Below are positions 4,939 through 5,478 of a DNA stretch of 5,478 bases, one piece after another. Position numbers and translations under genes: made by a program. The notes under the pieces are model-generated. The model was not told the origin of the DNA, searched no databases, and saw nothing but the letters and a program-made list of their open reading frames with translations. Source of the stretch: Eubacterium sp. (GTDB lineage: Bacteria; Bacillota; Clostridia; Oscillospirales; Acutalibacteraceae); contig JAIDVA010000300.1 in NCBI GenBank assembly GCA_029059925.1, forward strand, positions 1-5,478. The letters are read 5' to 3'. The first letter of the stretch is position 1, and every line of letters starts with the position of its first letter.

Positions 4939-5478
4939 ATGATATTTGACAGTACAATTGTATCGGGTATTCAGGTTAAAAACAGAATCTTTCGCTCAGC
5001 TACGCATGATGGTCTGGCAGAAAAGAATGGTGCACCAACTCAAAAGCTTATCAGCAAATATGCTTATATGGCAAAAAATAATGTCGGCTGTATCATCACA
5101 GGCTATGCAGGTGTAAGCGAAAACGGTATGTCACCATATCCTGCAATGCTCAAAATGCATAAGGATGAGCTGATTGACAGTTATAAGGCTCTGACTGATG
5201 CGGTTCATGAACATGATGCACCGATTATTGCACAGCTTGCCCATTGCGGCCGGCAGACTTCTTCAAAAGCAATCGGTATGCAAAAGGGTGCGCCCTCAGC
5301 AATGCGGCATCTTTTTTACCCTGATAAAGCCAAGGAACTCAGCGACAGCGAAATTTATCAGATCATTAATGACTTTGTGTCAGCTGCCGTAAGAGCAGAA
5401 AAGGCGGGTTTTGACGGTGTTCAGCTTCACGGCGGTCACGGCTATTTATTGCATGATTTTATGTCGCAGTACGGCAAC
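4939..5478 (+). CDS. Old Yellow Enzyme-family NADH:flavin oxidoreductase, 3'-truncated by window edge
   Basis: The first 180 codons, open to the right edge without a stop; the full protein is probably 330-450 residues or longer. The fragment covers the first part of the FMN-binding TIM barrel: 'VKNRIFRSATHDG' (13-25), 'GVGCIITGYAGVS'-like strand (about 49-60), 'IIAQLAHCGRQT' (96-107) and 'FDGVQLHGGHGYLLHDFMSQYGN' (158-180). H164, H167 and Y169 fit the His/His/Tyr set that binds and protonates enone substrates in OYE-type enzymes such as B. subtilis YqjM. The YqjM residues Cys26 and Tyr28 have no equivalent (His23 and Gly25 by simple alignment), placing it in the 'SAT-x-(D/E)-G' subgroup whose substrates are mostly unknown. 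Start ATG 4939 is five bases after the phosphoglucomutase stop, with a weak GGG at 4928-4930, suggesting coupling. A longer enoate-reductase-like form with an FeS domain cannot be excluded. Confidence 0.88.
   Translation, partial: MIFDSTIVSGIQVKNRIFRSATHDGLAEKNGAPTQKLISKYAYMAKNNVGCIITGYAGVSENGMSPYPAMLKMHKDELIDSYKALTDAVHEHDAPIIAQLAHCGRQTSSKAIGMQKGAPSAMRHLFYPDKAKELSDSEIYQIINDFVSAAVRAEKAGFDGVQLHGGHGYLLHDFMSQYGN

Noticed and set aside
5198..5392. Out-of-frame + strand frame inside the flavin oxidoreductase
   Set aside because: The other frame encodes continuous OYE motifs to the window edge, so this is a shadow.
1..5478. CRISPR array, tRNA, rRNA, insertion sequence or riboswitch
   Set aside because: Nothing with spaced direct repeats, a tRNA cloverleaf, transposase motifs or a known aptamer pattern was seen; nearly all of the window is coding.

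Overview
The window looks like chromosomal DNA from an AT-rich, endospore-forming anaerobe of the class Clostridia, possibly a gut Oscillospiraceae/Ruminococcaceae member. The evidence is the sporulation pair yabP-yabQ followed by divIC (a conserved Firmicutes order), A/T-rich codon choice, and a two-subunit, oxygen-sensitive [4Fe-4S] fumarase of the kind common in anaerobes. The genus is an inference from style, not shown directly. All genes I can support are on the + strand.

Layout: (1) Positions 3-161 hold the last 52 codons of a gene cut by the window edge, faintly like the C-terminus of DUF2185/Imm33-type proteins. (2) Positions 162-240 are a short AT-rich gap ending in a perfect 14-bp hairpin with a T-run that touches the start codon of yabP. 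(3) Positions 241-1253 carry yabP, yabQ and divIC with overlapping ends, closed by a second strong intrinsic terminator (1264-1290). (4) Positions 1305-5478 carry four closely packed genes: a class I fumarase alpha subunit, an RlmL/YpsC-type rRNA guanine-N2 methyltransferase, an alpha-phosphoglucomutase, and the first 180 codons of an Old Yellow Enzyme-type flavin oxidoreductase that runs off the right edge. No stretch over 300 bases lacks a gene.

How they fit together: YabP and YabQ are mother-cell sporulation proteins (YabQ is needed for spore cortex in Bacillus subtilis), while DivIC is a membrane division protein needed in growing cells. The sequence offers a way to separate the two programmes. 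A sigma-E-like promoter candidate lies in the hairpin before yabP, and a good sigma-A-like promoter (TTGCAA, 18 bp, TATAAT) lies inside the end of yabQ just before divIC. The four downstream genes are spaced like an operon but do not form one pathway: central metabolism (fumarase, phosphoglucomutase), rRNA modification and a flavin redox enzyme.

I found no clearly new system. The most notable points are the terminator/ribosome-binding-site/promoter overlap at yabP, the internal divIC promoter, the fumarase alpha gene without its usual beta partner next to it, and the lack of visible promoter space before that gene.
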